In this document: positions 32,230-44,215 of the stretch, one piece after another | Numbering within the stretch: the stretch's first letter is position 1 | How the letters are laid out: every line of letters begins with the position of its first letter | Notes under the pieces: model-generated | Seen by the model: the letters and a program-made list of their open reading frames with translations, nothing else | Told to the model about the DNA's origin: nothing | Databases searched by the model: none | Translations under genes and position numbers: made by a program | From: Arion vulgaris | Taxonomy: Eukaryota > Mollusca > Gastropoda > Stylommatophora > Arionidae | DNA length: 64,000 bases | Assembly (NCBI GenBank): GCA_020796225.1 | Contig: CM036759.1 | Coordinates: 25,838,313-25,902,312, forward strand | Direction of reading: 5' to 3'

Positions 32230-32545
32230 TTGTCTACATTTCAGGTACACAACACTTTCTAGGCAGCGTTATTTTGTTGTTATGTTTATTAAAGAAGGTA
32301 ATTGTTAAATTATACACATATAATTATAATCGTAATTTGATCTACATTTTGGTACACATTACTTACTAGCTAGGCATCGTTATTTTATTGTCATGTTTAC
32401 AACACTGACAACAGTTAGGTTTACTGAAGAAGGTACTTGTTAAATTAACTTATATTATACATATATAATTACAATCGTAATTTGATCTACATTTGGTACA
32501 CAGCACTTACTAGGCATCGTTATTTTGTTGTTATGTTTACTAAAG
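32230..32545. repeat. Three-copy repeat of about 110-130 bp
   Basis: Blocks containing TCGTAATTTGATCTACATTT, GGTACACA and GGCATCGTTATTTTGTTGTT repeat three times with indels. Confidence 0.8.
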
Positions 32546-32875
32546 AAGTCTGTTTGAGTTCGTATGTTTACTAAAATGTCCATATGTTTACTAAACACGT
32601 TTGAATAATCCGCCTCACCCTCCATCTTGAATAAATAGCGCTTCGCCAGTAGTTACGTTGGCCACGGTTAGTGCACGGGAATTCGTGAAACTCACGATAT
32701 TTCAATGTTACCATAATGTATTTTTAGAACAACGCGTCTGTGTACCGTAGATCTGTTACTATTGTGTACAATCCGGTGAGGTTGATTTTAATATAACCTG
32801 AAGAAGAAATATTTCAAACTACATCAAATTTTCTTGGAAAAAAATATTTCTCTAGCGTCATGGATATTCTAAGGC

Positions 32876-32958
32876 TGCTTGCAAAAATCACTGAGATCCA
32901 ACAGGTAGTTTTCGAGAAAATCAATTTCAAACGTGCTCACGAATTAATGGACAGACTG
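32876..32958 (-). repeat. Right terminal inverted repeat
   Basis: Reverse complement of the left repeat, ending GGACAGACTG followed by the TA target duplication. Confidence 0.92.
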
Positions 32959-33125
32959 TAACATTTACACCTCTGGAGTCGGAGGCCCATGCTTGTATGG
33001 CAGGGCCACTGATAATAAGGAAAGCATGCTTCACGCAAAAATCTTTCAGAAGCTTCATACCAGGTGCCTTGATTACTCTTGAATTCATAGCGGGCAAAAA
33101 CAAGAAGAAAAAAGTGTACTAACAT

Positions 33126-33444
33126 TTATATTTATTTTTCTATTCAGAGTTCCTTACGAAACGTGTTATGATTTAGATTGTACCTGATACAATGTCAGTA
33201 ATTCATGACAATACCTGTAACAAACCAATTTAAATAGACAGATCGATGTTAGATGTAACCCGATAGCCTGGTGTGATATTGTCTAATGGAGGACATATTT
33301 ATACAGAAGAGTTGCTGTGGGGAATTTACGAACATAAAACCCAACTTAACAGTACCATATTTGCCCCATTATATTATATAATAGTGTCAGTGCCTAATTG
33401 TTCACAGTGGTTGCAGTCAGAGATGAATCGTGCTCGACATTCTT
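33126..33444. other. Stretch without a recognisable gene
   Basis: Unique-looking sequence between the transposon flank and the first 19-bp array; nothing recognised. Confidence 0.35.
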
Positions 33445-33690
33445 CATCTTTCGATATATCCTTCAGCTTTCGATATATTCTTCATCTTTCGATATATTCA
33501 TCTTTCGATATATCCTTCATCTTTCGATATATCCTTCATCTTTCGATATATCCTTTATCTTTCGATATATTCTTTATCTTTCGATTTCCCTTCATCTTTC
33601 AATATATTTATCTTTCGATATATCCTTCGCCTTTCAGTATATTTTATTATTTTTGATATATTTATGTTTCGATATATTCTTCATATTCTT
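33445..33690. repeat. Array of a 19-bp unit CTTCATCTTTCGATATATC
   Basis: About twelve copies, increasingly diverged rightwards, then replaced without a gap by the next array. Both units are 19 bp and share a CTTTY core, so one may have evolved from the other. Confidence 0.92.
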
Positions 33691-34618
33691 TCTCTTTTAG
33701 CATATAATTTCTCTTTTAGCATATAATTTCTCTTTTAGCATAATTTCTCTTTTAGCATATAATTTCTCTTTTAGCATATAATTTCTCTTTTAGCATATAA
33801 TTTCTCTTTTAGCATATAATTTCTCTTTTAGCATATAATTTCTCTTTTAGCATAATTTCTCTTTTAGCATATAATTTCTCTTTTAGCATAATTTCTCTTT
33901 TAGCATATAATTTCTCTTTTAGCATATAATTTCTCTTTTAGCATATAATTTCTCTTTTAGCATATAATTTCTCTTTTAGCATATTCTTTCTCTTTTAGCA
34001 TATTCTTTCTCTTTTAGCATATAATTTCTCTTTTAGCATATAATTTCTCTTTTAGCATATAATTTCTCTTTTAGCATAATTTCTCTTTTAGCATAATTTC
34101 TCTTTTAGCATATAATTTCTCTTTTAGCATATAATTTCTCTTTTAGCATATAATTTCTCTTTTAGCATATTCTTTCTCTTTTAGCATAATTTCTCTTTTA
34201 GCATATAATTTCTCTTTTAGCATATAATTTCTCTTTTAGCATATAATTTCTCTTTTAGCATAATTTCTCTTTTAGCATATAATTTCTCTTTTAGCATAAT
34301 TTCTCTTTTAGCATATAATTTCTCTTTTAGCATATAATTTCTCTTTTAGCATATAATTTCTCTTTTAGCATATAATTTCTCTTTTAGCATATAATTTCTC
34401 TTTTAGCATATAATTTCTCTTTTAGCATAATTTCTCTTTTAGCATATAATTTCTCTTTTAGCATATAATTTCTCTTTTAGCATATAATTTCTCTTTTAGC
34501 ATATAATTTCTCTTTTAGCATAATTTCTCTTTTAGCATATAATTTCTCTTTTAGCATATAATTTCTCTTTTAGCATATAATTTCTCTTTTAGCATATAAT
34601 TTCTCTTTTAGTATATCC
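33691..34618. repeat. Array of a 19-bp unit TTTCTCTTTTAGCATATAA, about 50 copies
   Basis: Highly uniform, with recurrent loss of TAT (giving 16-bp units) and a few TTCTTTC variants. Each unit has a pyrimidine tract followed by TAG on the + strand, like a splice acceptor. Confidence 0.96.
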
Positions 34619-35192
34619 TTTATCCCATGATATATCCTCGCTCTTTGAGTATATCGTGCTTCTCTCGGGACACCCTTCTCTCGGCACACCCTTCTCTCGG
34701 CACATCCGTTCTTCCACTTCGTCTCCACCACTTTCCAATGAGTCTATGTCGGTCAGAATAGCGTCTAGATTCTCCAGACGCCATCAGTGATTGTAGTGTC
34801 ATCTGAAACAATATACTTGACAAGTCTGAGTCAGTCTTAATCTTGACCCAGCTTCATTTCCATCAGTCTTTGCATCGTGTGGCATCGATTTTACTGCTAG
34901 GACACATTGATCGACCTAGCAAGTCGTTAGCCATAGTCAAGTCAAAAGTTCGCAGGTGTTCACATGACTCAGTCTTCGCAATAAATTCAACTGAGAACGA
35001 TGACACATTTGGCAGATTATTGTCTTATTATTCTTGTCCCTGTCTTCTGTAAATTCTAGCAAATTTAAACAGTTTTTCTTATTTGTATTCTGCTGACGTT
35101 TTTGTCTCCTCTCATGCATTTTAAACTCCGATTGGGGTATAGGCCCTCAACCAACTCATGCCAAGTTTTTCTATCTCTAGTTATCTCCCAGT
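34619..35192. other. Stretch without a recognisable gene
   Basis: Holds three copies of TTCTCTCGGSACACCC near 34660-34705. A 67-codon minus frame at 34620-34823 has no known motif. Confidence 0.4.
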
Positions 35193-35568
35193 CACAAAAA
35201 ATAACTACATGTGAAATGCGTTGCCTGCGAAAAGTTACCAACAACACCAGAAAAGATAGTCATCAACATCAGCATAAGAAAGAAAGTTGGCACAGAACCT
35301 TGCTTGAATTACATTGAGAAACAAAGAATGAAATGGTTTGGCCACTTAATAGAATGCATCCAAACTCCACAGTATACAGTCTTCTATAACAGAACATCGG
35401 GAAAGAAGGCAAGAGGAAGACCACGGAAAAGATGGTTAGATGGCATAGCAGAATCCTGTGAAAGAGCAAAATAACAATCACACAAGCCACCAGAACAGCG
35501 CAAGACAAACAGAAAACCACGACACTGGGCAACAATCCGGTAGCAGTGTGACGACAAAGAAGAAAAGA
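35193..35568 (+). pseudogene. LINE C-terminal region and 3' end
   Basis: The frame contains IRKKVGTEPCLNYIEKQRMK, then WFGHLIECIQ and ARGRPRKRWLDGIAESCERA, the C-terminal block seen at 20935 and 17970. The 3' end is CACGACACTGGGCAACAATC then GGTAGCAGTGTGACGAC and an AAAGAAG tail. It lacks the endonuclease and polymerase cores. Confidence 0.78.
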
Positions 35569-35682
35569 AGCTCTCCTGCAGCTCCCTCCAGCTCTTTATA
35601 TTGTTGAACTCTGCCTCCAAATCTCGCCTCTATTTCTAGTCCTCCTTCTCATTTGATATGTATGTGGGTTCCAGGAAAGGAC

Positions 35683-38600
35683 CTTTCTTGTTATATATCT
35701 ATCTGATTTACTCAACTTCTTGTTATATATCTATCTGATTTACTCAACTTCTTGTTATATATCTCATCCACAAACTGCCAACAAACTATTACTACTGAAA
35801 ACTTCTTGTTATATATCTATCTGATTTACTCAACTTCTTGTTATATATCATCTGTTTACTCTGTATAATCTATCTGATTTATCAACTCTTGTTATATACT
35901 ATCTGATTTACTCAACTTCTTGTTATATATCTATCTTATTTACTCAACTTCTTGTTATATATCTATCTGATTTACTCAACTTCTTTATATATCTATCTGA
36001 TTTACTCAACTTCTTGTTATATATCTATCTGATTTACTCAATCTTGTTATATATCTATCTGATTTACTCAACTTCTGTTATTATCTATCTGATTTACTCA
36101 ACTTCTTGTTATATATCTATCTGATTTACTCAACTTCTTGTTATATATCTATCTAATTTACTCAACTTCTTGTTATATATCTATCTGATTTACTCAACTT
36201 CTTGTTATATATCTATCTGATTTACTCAACTTCTTGTTATATATCTATCTGATTTACTCAACTTCTTGTTATATATCTATCTGATTTACTCAACTTCTTG
36301 TTATATATCTATCTGATTTACTCAACTTCTTGTTATATATCTATCTGATTTACTCAACTTCTTGTTATATATCTATCTGATTTACTCAACTTCTTGTTAT
36401 ATATCTATCTGATTTACTCAACTTCTTGTTATATATCTATCTTATTTACTCAACTTCTTGTTATATATCTTATCTGATTTACTCAACTTCTTGTTATATA
36501 TCTATCTGATTTACTCAACTTCTTGTTATATATCTATCTGATTTACTCAACTTCTTGTTATATATCTATCTGATTTACTCAACTTCTTGTTATATATCTA
36601 TCTGATTTACTCAACTTCTTGTTATATATCTATCTGATTTACTCAACTTCTTGTTATATATCTATCTGATTTACTCAACTTCTTGTTATATATCTATCTG
36701 ATTTACTCAACTTCTTGTTATATATCTATCTGATTTACTCAACTTCTTGTTATATATCTATCTGATTTACTCAACTTCTTGTTATATATCTTTATCTGAT
36801 TTACTCAACTTCTTGTTATATATCTATCTGATTTACTCAACTTCTTGTTATATATCTATCTGATTTACTCAACTTCTTGTTATATATCTATCTGATTTAC
36901 TCAACTTCTTGTTATATATCTATCTGATTTACTCAACTTCTTGTTATATATCTATCTGATTTACTCAACTTCTTGTTATATATCTATCTGATTTACTCAA
37001 CTTCTTGTTATATATCTATCTGATTTACTCAACTTCTTGTTATATATCTATCTGATTTACTCAACTTCTTGTTATATATCTATCTGATTTACTCAACTTC
37101 TTGTTATATATCTATCTGATTTACTCAACTTCTTGTTATATATCTATCTGATTTACTCAACTTCTTGTTATATATCTATCTGATTTACTCAACTTCTTGT
37201 TATATATCTATCTGATTTACTCAACTTCTTGTTATATATCTATCTGATTTACTCAACTTCTTGTTATATATCTATCTGATTTACTCAACTTCTTGTTATA
37301 TATCTATCTGATTTACTCAACTTCTTGTTATATATCTATCTGATTTACTCAACTTCTTGTTATATATCTATCTGATTTACTCAACTTCTTGTTATATATC
37401 TATGATTACTCAACTTCTGTTATATATCTATCTGATTTACTCAACTTCTTGTTATATATCTATCTGATTTACTCAACTTCTTGTTATATATCTATCTGAT
37501 TTACTCAACTTCTTGTTATATATCTATCTGATTTACTCAACTTCTTGTTATATATCTATCTGATTTACTCAACTTCTTGTTATATATCTATCTGATTTAC
37601 TCAACTTCTTGTTATATATCTATCTGATTTACTCAACTTCTTGTTATATATCTATCTGATTTACTCAACTTCTTGTTATATATCTATCTGATTTACTCAA
37701 CTTCTTGTTATATATCTATCTGATTTACTCAACTTCTTGTTATATATCTATCTGATTTACTCAACTTCTTGTTATATATCTATCTGATTTACTCAACTTC
37801 TTGTTATATATCTATCTGATTTACTCAACTTCTTGTTATATATCTATCTGATTTACTCAACTTCTTGTTATATATCTATCTGATTTACTCAACTTCTTGT
37901 TATATATCTATCTGATTTACTCAACTTCTTGTTATATATCTATCTGATTTACTCAACTTCTTGTTATATATCTATCTGATTTACTCAACTTCTTGTTATA
38001 TATCTATCTGATTTACTCAACTTCTTGTTATATATCTATCTGATTTACTCAACTTCTTGTTATATATCTATCTGATTTACTCAACTTCTTGTTATATATC
38101 TATCTGATTTACTCAACTTCTTGTTATATATCTATCTGATTTACTCAACTTCTTGTTATATATCTATCTGATTTACTCAACTTCTTGTTATATATTTTAT
38201 CTGATTTACTCAACCTTATATACAGTTATACTCATCTATCTGATTTACTCAACTTCTTGTTATATATCTTATCTGATTTACTCAACTTCTTGTTATATAT
38301 CTTATCTGATTTACTCAACTTCTTGTTATATATCTTATCTGATTTACTCAACTTCTTGTTATATATCTATCTGATTTACTCAACTTCTTGTTATATCTAT
38401 CTGATTTACTCAACTTCTTGTTATATATCTTATCTGATTTACTCAACTTCTTGTTATATATCTATCTGATTTACTCAACTTCTTGTTATATATCTATCTG
38501 ATTTACTCAACTTCTTGTTATATATCTATCTGATTTACTCAACTTCTTGTTATATCTATCTATCTGATTTACTCAACTTCTTGTTATATATCTATCTGAT

Positions 38601-40610
38601 TTACTCAACTTCTTGTTATATATCTATCTGATTTACTCAACTTCTTGTTATATATCTAATCTGATTTTACTCAACTTCTTGTTATATATCTATCTGATTT
38701 ACTCAACTTCTTGTTATATATCTATCTGATTTACTCAACTTCTTGTTATATATCTATCTGATTTACTCAACTTCTTGTTATATATCTATCTGATTTACTC
38801 AACTTCTTGTTATATATCTATCTGATTTACTCAACTTCTTGTTATATATCTATCTGATTTACTCAACTTCTGTATATATTATATCTGATTTACTCAACTT
38901 CTTGTTATATATCTATCTGATTTACTCAACTTCTTGTTATATATCTATCTGATTTACTCAACTTCTTGTTATATATCTATCTGATTTACTCAACTTCTTG
39001 TTATATATATATCTATCTGATTTACTCAACTTCTTGTTATATATCTTATCTGATTTACTCAACTTCTTGTTATATATCTATCTGATTTACTCAACTTCTT
39101 GTTATATATCTATCTGATTTACTCAACTTCTTGTTATATATCTATCTGATTTACTCAACTTCTTGTTATATATCTATCTGATTTACTCAACTTCTTGTTA
39201 TATATCTTATCTGATTTACTCAACTTCTTGTTATATATCTATCTGATTTACTCAACTTCTTGTTATATATCTTATCTGATTTACTCAACTTCTTGTTATA
39301 TATCTATCTGATTTACTCAACTTCTTGTTATATATCTTATCTGATTTACTCAACTTCTTGTTATATATCTATCTGATTTACTCAACTTCTTGTTATATCT
39401 ATCTATCTGATTTACTCAACTTCTTGTTATATATCTATCTGATTTACTCAACTTCTTGTTATATATCTATCTGATTTACTCAACTTCTTGTTATATATCT
39501 ATCTGATTTACTCAACTTCTTGTTATATATCTATCTGATTTACTCAACTTCTTGTTATATATCTATCTGATTTACTCAACTTCTTGTTATATATCTATCT
39601 GATTTACTCAACTTCTTGTTATATATCTATCTGATTTACTCAACTTCTTGTTATATCTATCTGATTTACTCAACTTCTTGTTATATATCTATCTGATTTA
39701 CTCAACTTCTTGTTATATATCTATCTGATTTACTCAACTTCTTGTTATATATCTATCTGATTTACTCAACTTCTTGTTATATATCTATCTGATTTACTCA
39801 ACTTCTTGTTATATATCTATCTGATTTACTCAACTTCTTGTTATATATCTATCTGATTTACTCAACTTCTTGTTATATATCTATCTGATTTACTCAACTT
39901 CTTGTTATATATATATCTATCTGATTTACTCAACTTCTTGTTATATATCTATCTGATTTACTCAACTTCTTGTTATATATCTATCTGATTTACTCAACTT
40001 TGATATCTATCTATCTGATTTACTCAACTCTGTTATATATCTATCTGATTTACTCAACTTCTTGTTATATATCTATCTGATTTACTCAACTTCTTGTTAT
40101 ATCTATCTATCTGATTTACTCAACTTCTTGTTATATATCTATCTGATTTACTCAACTTCTTGTTATATAATATATCTATCTGATTTACTCAACTTCTTGT
40201 TATATATCTATCTGATTTACTCAACTTCTTGTTAATATCTATCTGATTTACTCAACTTTGTTATATATACTATCAACTTCTTGTTATATATCTATCTGAT
40301 TTACTCAACTTCTTGTTATATATCTATCTGATTTACTCAACTTCTTGTTATATTTCTATCTGATTTACTCAACTTCTTGTTATATATCTATCTGATTTAC
40401 TCAATCTTGTTATATTTCTATCTGATTTACTCAACATGTATCTATTCAAGTAGTTGAGTAAGTCAGATGAGTTAAATTGATAATCAATTTGTTATAATCA
40501 TGATATATAAGTTATACTCTATCTGATTTACTCAACTTTGTTATATATCTATCTGATTTACTCAACTTCTTGTTATATTTCTATCTGATTTACTCAACAT
40601 GTATCCTATT
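35683..40610. repeat. Large satellite array of a 32-bp unit, about 150 copies (4.9 kb)
   Basis: Units of TTGTTATATATCTATCTGAT plus TTACTCAACTTC. The interior is almost uniform for kilobases. The edges (35683-36110 and 38200-40600) carry indels such as TATATATATCT and TTATCT, so homogenisation is strongest in the middle. There is no spacer variation, so it is not a CRISPR. It is the largest feature in the window. Confidence 0.98.
40419..40470. repeat. Inverted copy of the satellite unit forming a hairpin
   Basis: ATCTGATTTACTCAAC is followed after about 18 bases by GTTGAGTAAGTCAGAT, its near-perfect inverse, close to the right edge of the array. Confidence 0.75.
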
Positions 40611-40625
40611 CAGAGTCAGGGAGAA

Positions 40626-40800
40626 GGGTCTCAGTGGTGAAGTGGTCAAGCAGTTTATCTTGGGTTCTGAAGGTCGTCGGTTCGAATCCGGATCGCTACG
40701 TTCGGTTCACGACTGCAGTTTTAAATGAGACCTCATAATTGTTGGGGCTACGGATTTTGTGCCAATTCTGCGAAGAGTAACCTACTCATATGAGAAGCTG
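40626..40800 (+). repeat. SINE-B copy 3
   Basis: The tRNA-like head (GGTGAAGTGGTCAAGCAGT; B box GTCGGTTCGAATCCGG at 40675-40690) is followed by TTCACGACTGCAGTTTT and GGGCTACGGATTTTGTGCCA, matching SINE-B body order. It begins about 15 bp after the large satellite ends. Confidence 0.7.
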
Positions 40801-41843
40801 GTGCAAATAAGTCAATTATTTACCTTTAGACCCATTTTTGTAATAAAGACAGAAACTATGAAAATGGTAAAACGTCAGTGCCTGTCACAAAACTGCAAAC
40901 GTTCATTCTGTTACAACAACAACCAAAGATATATCAATATAGAAGACGGAAGGTTACATCGATAGAAGCAATAACAACATACGAATCGAACCCATTTCTT
41001 TAGATAACAACAAACCTCGCTTCGAGAAACATCTGGGATTGGGAGAATGTCCGAAATATTTATCTAAACACATCTGTTCCTGATATTGAATCAACCTAAT
41101 TTTGAGCGTGTTTACAGTATTTCTGACTCTCTCTCAGACGCAGACTGTATTTTAATCTCTCAGATTGCACGTGCAAATTTCTCACAGGATGTCCGACACA
41201 TTGTGCCTAATAAATCAGAAAGAAAGGCAATCATTTGGATAATTTCAGGCAACTTTATTATTTTTTAAATTTTAATTTACTTGCAATTCTGAAATAAAGA
41301 GTTGTCTCACAAGGACAATTTGTGTTCGCATTGTCTCTTAACATTCTTTCTCTCCTCTTTGTTCTTTTACTCTTTCTGTCCTAGCTTATACGCGAGGTTT
41401 CTTTCTCTCCTCTCTCTCAATATTTTGAATTAAAAAAATTAATTCACTGCTTCCTTTCTGTTTCATTGCGGTTTTTGTTTTTACTTTTTTGTCTCATTCC
41501 CTACCTTTCTTTGTCTGAATTTGTTTCCTTCCCTGTTTGGTTTTGTTAGCTTTTCTCTGTTTCTGTTTTCTTCTCATTGTATTTTGTGTCGTTGTTTTTT
41601 CGTTTATTTCTTCTGATTGTGTGTTTATTCTTTCCGATTGTGTGTTTTATCTAATTGTTTGTTTATTTCTCTCCGTTTCTGTGTTTTTCTCTCTTGCTGT
41701 TTTTGTTTCATTCTCAATTTCTTTGTCTATATTTGTATCCTTTTCTTTGTTGACTTGTTTATTTGTTGTTTGTTTTTGTCTTATGTTTCTTCGTTTTTAT
41801 TTAATTTTCGTTTCTTTTTTTTTGAGGTAACTTCTTGATAATC
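40801..41843. other. Stretch without a recognisable gene
   Basis: 40800-41280 looks unique; short frames there (68 and 60 codons) have no known motif. 41340-41830 is T-rich with degenerate TTTCTTTGT repeats, and its 97-codon + frame is composition-driven. Confidence 0.4.
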
Positions 41844-41855
41844 AATTGACAGTTT

Positions 41856-41984
41856 TGTAGAGTCTATGCGTTTAGGGGCCTGCCAAACCAATGTGCAACG
41901 TATACACGTTCTTGGCAAAGATCAAACATATCACAAAAGAGTGATTACAATTGGTCGTAAAGAACGAACGCAAAGAAGAAGAAG
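41856..41984 (+). mobile_element. SINE-A copy 4, 5'-truncated, with exact target-site duplication
   Basis: Only the 3' half is present (GTCTATGCGTTTAGGGGCCT to the GAAGAAGAAG tail). AATTGACAGTTT flanks it at 41844-41855 and 41985-41996. An exact duplication around a truncated copy means that the truncation happened during insertion, as in target-primed reverse transcription. Confidence 0.9.
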
Positions 41985-42334
41985 AATTGACAGTTTCTGT
42001 GCTGTCAGTTCTCGTTGATTATCTTTTATATTTCTCATATCTCATCACTTGTTTCTGTCTTTTAATCTCCATCAGCCTCTATTTATTTGTTTCGACATGT
42101 TCTCTTGAAGCTTTTTTCTTCTATCTCTCTTTCATCTGTTTAAAAATTACTATTAATTTTATTATTATTATTTTTGTGGTTATTATTGCAGTCGACACAC
42201 AGCACCACACACCGTGGAGAATTTGATAGAAATGTATACAGATTATATTCACTTTCTGTGATACCACACTCTGATACATTAGACTCTGTTTACTTTATTT
42301 TGTAGTGTTCAGTCTGTTGATAATGTTTAGTAAA

Positions 42335-42557
42335 TGTTATGTTATGCGATCAACGTCACTGCACATTGGGCGGTCCCATGCGCGCTCTGTCCTCCGTTGC
42401 AGCAGCCATCCCAAAGTCTATTTGCTCACCGTACCTAAAATAGTACCTTTGAGAAGTTGATTAGTATAACTTCTCTCTCTACCGCGAAGACGACACTGTC
42501 TGGCATGTTCAAACTTAACTCCCAATTCTTGGGCTATTTCCAGTGTCCGAGACTCAC
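42335..42557 (-). pseudogene. 3' end of an RNase H-bearing LINE, second copy
   Basis: On the minus strand it matches 57215-57412: LGVKFEHARQCRLRGRERS-like coding sequence, GTACGGTGAGCAAATAG, GACGTTGATCGCATAACATA. It has its own indels and an in-frame stop (AAATAG where the + copy has AAATGG). Confidence 0.75.
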
Positions 42558-42699
42558 CTATACCACATAAATGAAAGCGTACACATTTATGACATCCTTA
42601 TGACAATGATTAGTAAAGTTGTCTTCATTGTGAACTTTTATTGTTATTTATTCTGTCATGTGTATGTATGTCATTCAGCGGTCAGATTTGCCATTTCTT

Positions 42700-42780
42700 A
42701 CCCATTCTTTTTCTTTCTTTCTTTTTCTTTCTTTCATTCTTTCTTTCTTTCATTCATTCTTTTGTCATTTCCTGCTTTTT
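42700..42780. repeat. T-rich TTTCTTTC low-complexity tract
   Basis: Simple pyrimidine repeat, no coding value. Confidence 0.85.
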
Positions 42781-42877
42781 TTTGCCGTTATCAGGTTTAA
42801 CTGATGATCGGTTTCCGAGATAGTGCACGCTCGTTCGCTTGATATGCTGTGGTATTATGGAGTTTTAAGATGTCTGT

Positions 42878-43067
42878 GCCCGTCTGCCCAGCGTGTTCGT
42901 AGCGCGTTGGACTATCCTCTGTGTGCGCGGGTTCAATTCCGCGGGATGGCAGAAAAAGCCACAGATTCCCCAGATTTACTGTGTTGGTGGCACCGAACCG
43001 AAGGGTTACGATGTCCATGGCACCGAGCCGAAGAGCTTAAAAGCTCAAGTGCTTCTGGATCGGAAAA
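42878..43067 (+). mobile_element. SINE-C copy 2 with target-site duplication
   Basis: AAGATGTCTGT flanks it at 42867-42877 and 43068-43078. tRNA-like head CCGTCTGCCCAGCGTGTTCG and B box GGGTTCAATTCC at about 42928-42940; body as in copy 1. It lies just upstream of an antisense LINE fragment. Confidence 0.88.
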
Positions 43068-43081
43068 AAGATGTCTGTAAC

Positions 43082-43270
43082 TCCATCAATCCATTTTTTT
43101 AGGTCTGCCCTTCCACTTGATTCCATTTTCAGATTGTACGCTCTTGCAACTGGTGTATTCGGGTTTATTCTCACCATGTAGCCGAACCATTTGAGTCTCT
43201 TATTTTTCAATGAATCTAATAGCAGGTTATTATTTCTTTTATTTTTCCTTATCGTGTTCTTGATGTGCAT
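43082..43270 (-). pseudogene. LINE C-terminal fragment
   Basis: The minus frame reads HIKNTIRKNKRNNNLLLDSL, then KNKRLKWFGYMVRINPN and GRADLKKWIDGVTD, the L-K-W-F-G-H-[ML]-V-R-[MI] block of LINE proteins (H changed to Y). Confidence 0.6.
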
Positions 43271-43311
43271 TGCTGACAGGATTAGGGGATCATTGTACTA
43301 AGTAACATTCT

Positions 43312-43561
43312 TCTTCTTCGTTTCCAACATTCTTCACGGCCAATTTTATCATTATTTTTGTGATATATAATTGGTCCTTTGACAAGAACGGAGTGATCTA
43401 CGTAGGGTCGATTGTGCGCCCATGGTGTCTAGGCTCGCCCATCCGGTTTCAGCCAGCTTTTGATTTACTAGGGTGAACTTTCCTAGGGTACGATCCTTTC
43501 TGCCAACTATGTCGGCCCGGATCTTCGCCTTTTCGATCAGCTTTGCCGTATATTTGGTCTT
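43312..43561 (-). mobile_element. SINE-A'-like element (third subfamily) with target-site duplication
   Basis: AGTAACATTCT occurs at 43301-43311 and 43562-43572. On the minus strand the body follows the SINE-A/A' plan (CCTAGGAAAGTTCACCCTAG, AAGCTGGCTGAAACCGGATG, AAATTGGCCGTGAAGAATG) and ends in (GAA)n, but it is much diverged from both. Confidence 0.8.
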
Positions 43562-43689
43562 AGTAACATTCTCAAGTGCGTATTATTACTGTTTATGATC
43601 TGTGTTGCTGTTTCCGCCCATGTAATGATGATGGTATAATAAATCAAATCAAATATTCCGTAGCCTCTTCAGATCTTACTGTACGAAGT

Positions 43690-43822
43690 CATTTCACTTG
43701 ATATTTCTAAGTCCTAATGTGCGAAAGGGAGTAGGGTCACGTCGTTTCCTCATGTGTGGAACGTCGAGTGTGGGTTGAACCGTGGTCTCCGCTAACATAC
43801 GGCCGACGGGCTCAGGTAAAAA
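43690..43822 (-). repeat. SINE-G copy 1
   Basis: Shares GGAACGTCGAGTGTGGGTTG, GAACC and the CTAAGTCCTAATGTGCGAAA-type body with 49075-49245. The minus strand gives a B-box-like GGTTCAACCCAC. Confidence 0.6.
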
Positions 43823-44127
43823 AAAATTCTAGGAAATAAGACTACATCTGTTGCGTGACCTCGCGTTCCAGTATTGTCAGATAAAGACAATTGCTTTATA
43901 AAAAGAACCTATGCTAAATCAAGGCTATATTATGTCACAAATTAAGTGGTAACACCAAGGAATATCAATATTATTAATATTTTTCATCAATAAATAACCA
44001 TATTTCATATAATTGAGTACAATTGCAAAAAAAAGCTTAGTGTTCTGTCAAACATATACAACAATCAGCCCCAATTAAACAGGAATTTTCGATTTCCCGT
44101 CTAAGCTATTCAGTTTTATATTGCCAG

Positions 44128-44215
44128 GGTGTCACGGTTGAACCCGCATCTCTCTTGTCTCCGAGTAGATAGGCAAACGCTTATGGATTACGATAATCCG
44201 TCTCACGATATTGAT
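44128..44215 (-). repeat. SINE-G copy 2, head only
   Basis: GTCACGGTTGAACCCGCATC through AAACGCTTATGGATTACG and AATCCGTCTCACGAT matches the head part of SINE-G at 49165-49240. Confidence 0.5.

Larger units (their letters stand above)
28437..32958 (-). mobile_element. Tc1/mariner-type transposon of about 4.5 kb with 84-bp terminal inverted repeats
   Basis: Near-perfect inverted repeats (28437-28520 and 32876-32958) begin YAGTCTGTCCATTAATTCGT and end near TCTCAGTGATTTTT. TA lies outside each end (28435-28436 and 32959-32960), the target duplication used by Tc1/mariner elements. Inside, on the minus strand, is a broken DDE transposase (28969 to about 30150) and, closer to the right end, about 2.5 kb with coding-like fragments, duplications and small arrays. 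Most Tc1/mariner elements are 1.3-2.5 kb, so this one carries extra DNA, either cargo or later insertions. The copy is dead. Confidence 0.85.

Noticed and set aside
32937..33125. Possible exon next to the right inverted repeat (two open minus-strand frames, one reading LKDFCVKHAFLIISGPAIQA)
   Set aside because: Both frames look protein-like, so neither is favoured; there is no clear acceptor, and continuation across the transposon excision point (joining to 28434) gives only low-complexity sequence.
35683..40610. CRISPR-like array (32-bp regular unit)
   Set aside because: There are no variable spacers; units are head-to-tail, and the surroundings are eukaryotic retroelements with no cas genes.
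40626..40700. Candidate tRNA gene
   Set aside because: A and B boxes are present, but the sequence continues into the SINE-B body and no complete acceptor stem is seen.
41537..41838. 97-codon hydrophobic + frame resembling a membrane protein
   Set aside because: T-rich DNA yields F/L/V/S codons in any frame; no start context or conserved motif.
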